From the NCBI GenBank assembly GCA_021397835.1, contig JAJFZO010000896.1:2768501-2832500 (forward strand): a stretch of DNA of 64,000 nucleotides. The letters are read 5' to 3'. This document shows, piece after piece, positions 62,158 through 64,000 of the stretch. Below the pieces are notes generated by a model. The model saw nothing but the letters and a program-made list of their open reading frames with translations, searched no databases and had not been told where the DNA came from. How positions within the stretch are numbered: position 1 is the first letter of the stretch; each line of letters begins with the position of its first letter. A program made the translations under genes and the position numbers. This DNA is from Moringa oleifera (lineage: Eukaryota > Streptophyta > Magnoliopsida > Brassicales > Moringaceae).

Positions 62158-62477
62158 GTTAATACAAGAGATATTAAAATTCTTTTTTATTTACTAAAAA
62201 TCTGCTTTGGTATTATATATATATATCAAGGGAGACAAAAATTGTTTCAATGGGTACAATTAGAAGCATTTTTACCAACCAAACGAGCCTTAAGACTGAA
62301 CTCGTCTAAAACGGAAGCCCAATGGGCATCACTTTATCAGTACAGTAGGATTTGGTGAGTCCACAATTGACCACTTGTGGCCAGGCATTTTATGGGCCGT
62401 GACGCGTGACGCCTGGGCGGTACGAACCGAAATCTGAAATTAGAGGCCTCCGTGGGTATGAGCAGAAGTGCTCGGTG
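62158..62477 (+). promoter_or_regulatory. Short promoter/leader interval of the site-2 protease gene
   Basis: Only about 320 bases separate the transposon remnant from the start codon. A TATATATATATAT stretch near 62213-62225 is a possible TATA element. The sequence becomes GC-richer after 62300. Promoter function is inferred from position only. Confidence 0.4.
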
Positions 62478-64000
62478 ATGGAGCAAGGGGGGACTGGAGG
62501 GGGAAAGCGAGCGAGAAGGTTTAGGTTTGAAAGAGTACACAGCAGTAGCTCCCACTCTATGCTGCCACTACGCTCTCCCCATTACCATCATCCTCTCACC
62601 CACACCATCTCGTGTTGGTACTGTGACTTGAAAACGCGTGCATTGAATGAACCCCTGTTCCGTTTGGGACGCAGGCATGCCACCTGCTTCAGGGTTTGGT
62701 TCTCCATAGGGGTCGGCTTTAGCCTCACCACTCTCCTCCTTGCCTCTTTCATTCTTCTCCTGGGATTGGGCAGAGCACTCCACCTTTTCCGCTTCAACTC
62801 TGACCGCGTCACCGCCTTGCTCTTTGGGTTTTTGCCCTCGGTTAGGCTTCCCATTTCTTCATATCTCTCTCTCTCTCTCTTTCTTTATGTTCTTTTGTTT
62901 ACTTATGCACTATCTCCATGACTTGTATTTTTACCTTGCCTTGGCTGCAGAACCTATCGCTCTCTGATGCTGCCTATGTGTTCTTTTCTACCTTGATATC
63001 CGTCGCAGTCCATGAATTCGGCCATGCTGTTGCAGCTGCTAGGTCAGTTTTCTCCTTCTGTAATTCTAATGCCATGTCCTTATGCTCCTCCTTCATTGTT
63101 CATGCAATCAGCTTGATTCTATAGTGAAAATCTTACCTTATACCTATCAATTGATGCAACTTTGGCTTTAACTATCTAATTCTAATACTAATTTGTATTG
63201 AGGTTAAGAAAAGAAGGATATCACTTTACACTAGTCGAAGTACTAGATTCTCATGATTTCTGCTCTGCCCACCTTTTCATTTGGGAGCAGTGAGGGCATA
63301 CAGTTGGAATACATAGCCATCTTTGTTGCTACTCTGTTCCCTGGTGCTCTTATTGCTTTCAACCATGACCAGCTGGAGGCATTACCACAATTTACTGCCC
63401 TTCGCATATACTGTGCTGGCATTTGGCACAATGCAGTTGTAAGTTCAGGCCCTTCAACTCTATGTCATACTAATCCTTCTTTATATGCCTGCACTTAAAT
63501 ATTATCTCTATCATACTATATTTATTGAATCCCTGGCTCCACTTCGGCTCTTTGAAACTTTTCATGCTTGTGCTCTTGCTTATGTGTCATCTTTTTTTTT
63601 TCCCCCCCTTTCTCTTCCTAGTTTTGTGCAGTTTGTGGTTTGGCACTATGTTTCCTGCCCTTCATCTTGTTTCCCTTTTACATACATGGAGAAAGGCCCT
63701 TGGTAAATTACCAGAGTTGCTCACCTAATTCATATTACACCTCTGTATACACCTGTGTTTTTAAATAATTGCCTTGAACAGGTTTTAGATGTACCTTCTA
63801 GGTCACCATTGTTTGGATATTTGTCTGCTGGAGATGCGGTGATGTCAATGGATGGCATACAGATCCGTAATCCAAAAGAGTGGATAGAGGTGGCTGCTCG
63901 GTTACATAGACACACACTTCAAAGGTCAAATGATTCCATATATGTTGAAAGTTTCAGGGGAATTCATGACAGAAAGGGGTACTGTGTCCCCAATTCTAAG
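62478..64000 (+). CDS. S2P: Site-2 protease homologue (membrane-bound transcription factor protease), 5' part
   Basis: The exons are 62478-62840, 62951-63042, 63291-63438, 63622-63702 and 63782 to the window edge. All have GT-AG borders and keep one open frame of 301 residues so far. The start is the first in-frame ATG (MEQGGTGGGK). Residues 46-67 hold SCWYCDLKTRALNEPLFRLG, typical of plant S2P. A hydrophobic segment lies at about 72-100, and the zinc-binding HEFGH motif at 142-146 falls in exon 2. The stretch VPSRSPLFGYLSAGDAVMSM in exon 5 fits the start of the PDZ-like insert. In plants this intramembrane metalloprotease in the Golgi releases membrane-tethered bZIP factors after site-1 cleavage, in stress signalling. 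The later C-terminal NPDG-like zinc motif lies beyond the window. Confidence 0.93.

Noticed and set aside
62406..62477. Longer N-terminus for the site-2 protease starting at 62406
   Set aside because: The frame opens there with GTG. The first in-frame ATG is at 62478, and the extra residues do not resemble family sequence.
62568..62854. Two overlapping minus-strand open frames of 71 and 88 codons
   Set aside because: They are antisense shadows of GC-rich exon 1 of the site-2 protease gene, and the sense frame has clear family landmarks.
1..64000. tRNA, rRNA or plant pararetrovirus sequence
   Set aside because: No tRNA or rRNA signature was seen by reading. The reverse-transcriptase fragments all fit gypsy, copia or LINE contexts, and no virus-type gene order was found.

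Overview
This is plant nuclear DNA, most likely from a dicot. The evidence is AT-rich intergenic sequence, GT-AG introns, three genes whose products match plant proteins, and a surrounding mass of decayed plant-type transposons (Ty3/gypsy with an initiator-Met primer site, Tat-like gypsy, Sirevirus-like Ty1/copia, L1-type LINEs and CACTA elements with DUF4216-type transposase parts). The species cannot be told from the sequence alone.

Three host genes appear intact. (1) A HAD-like hydrolase of the HDHD3 type lies on the minus strand. Its three coding exons (10176-11277) give 253 residues, and a probable 5'UTR exon and TATA box lie near 14.3-14.4 kb. (2) The 20S proteasome subunit alpha type-4 (PAC1 type, 250 residues) lies on the minus strand. 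Its coding sequence is uninterrupted (30656-31408), with a 2.7 kb intron inferred in the 5'UTR. (3) The first five exons of a site-2 protease homologue lie on the plus strand from 62478 and run off the right edge. They carry the HEFGH zinc motif and the start of a PDZ-like region. The three functions are unrelated housekeeping roles and nothing suggests they work together.

Layout: 1-4484, degenerate Ty3/gypsy element (minus); 4485-6170, intergenic with an (ATAC)n microsatellite; 6170-9450, decayed LINE (minus); 10.1-14.4 kb, HAD gene; 15.4-19.2 kb, AT-rich sequence with no recognised gene; 19195-23719, a CACTA element whose two halves are inverted copies of a 3' end; 25.7-30.1 kb, LTR-like ends around a broken LRR receptor-kinase copy and a 46-bp minisatellite; 30.6-34.4 kb, proteasome gene; 34.7-39.8 kb, decayed copia element with no recognisable integrase; 40-45 kb, unresolved repeat debris; about 45-52.3 kb, Tat-like gypsy remnant (plus); 54.1-55.0 kb, a second Tat-type LTR end; 55.2-58.4 kb, second LINE remnant (minus); 58428-62157, truncated CACTA element (minus) stopping about 320 bp before the site-2 protease start codon.

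The most unusual structure is the inverted-duplicated CACTA element at 19.2-23.7 kb. Its layout resembles known inverted transposon derivatives that make hairpin RNA and silence relatives, and a related non-inverted element sits in the same window. The next most interesting are the receptor-kinase copy between LTR-like ends and the two upstream ORFs in front of the HAD gene. I found no tRNA, rRNA, CRISPR array or viral genome.
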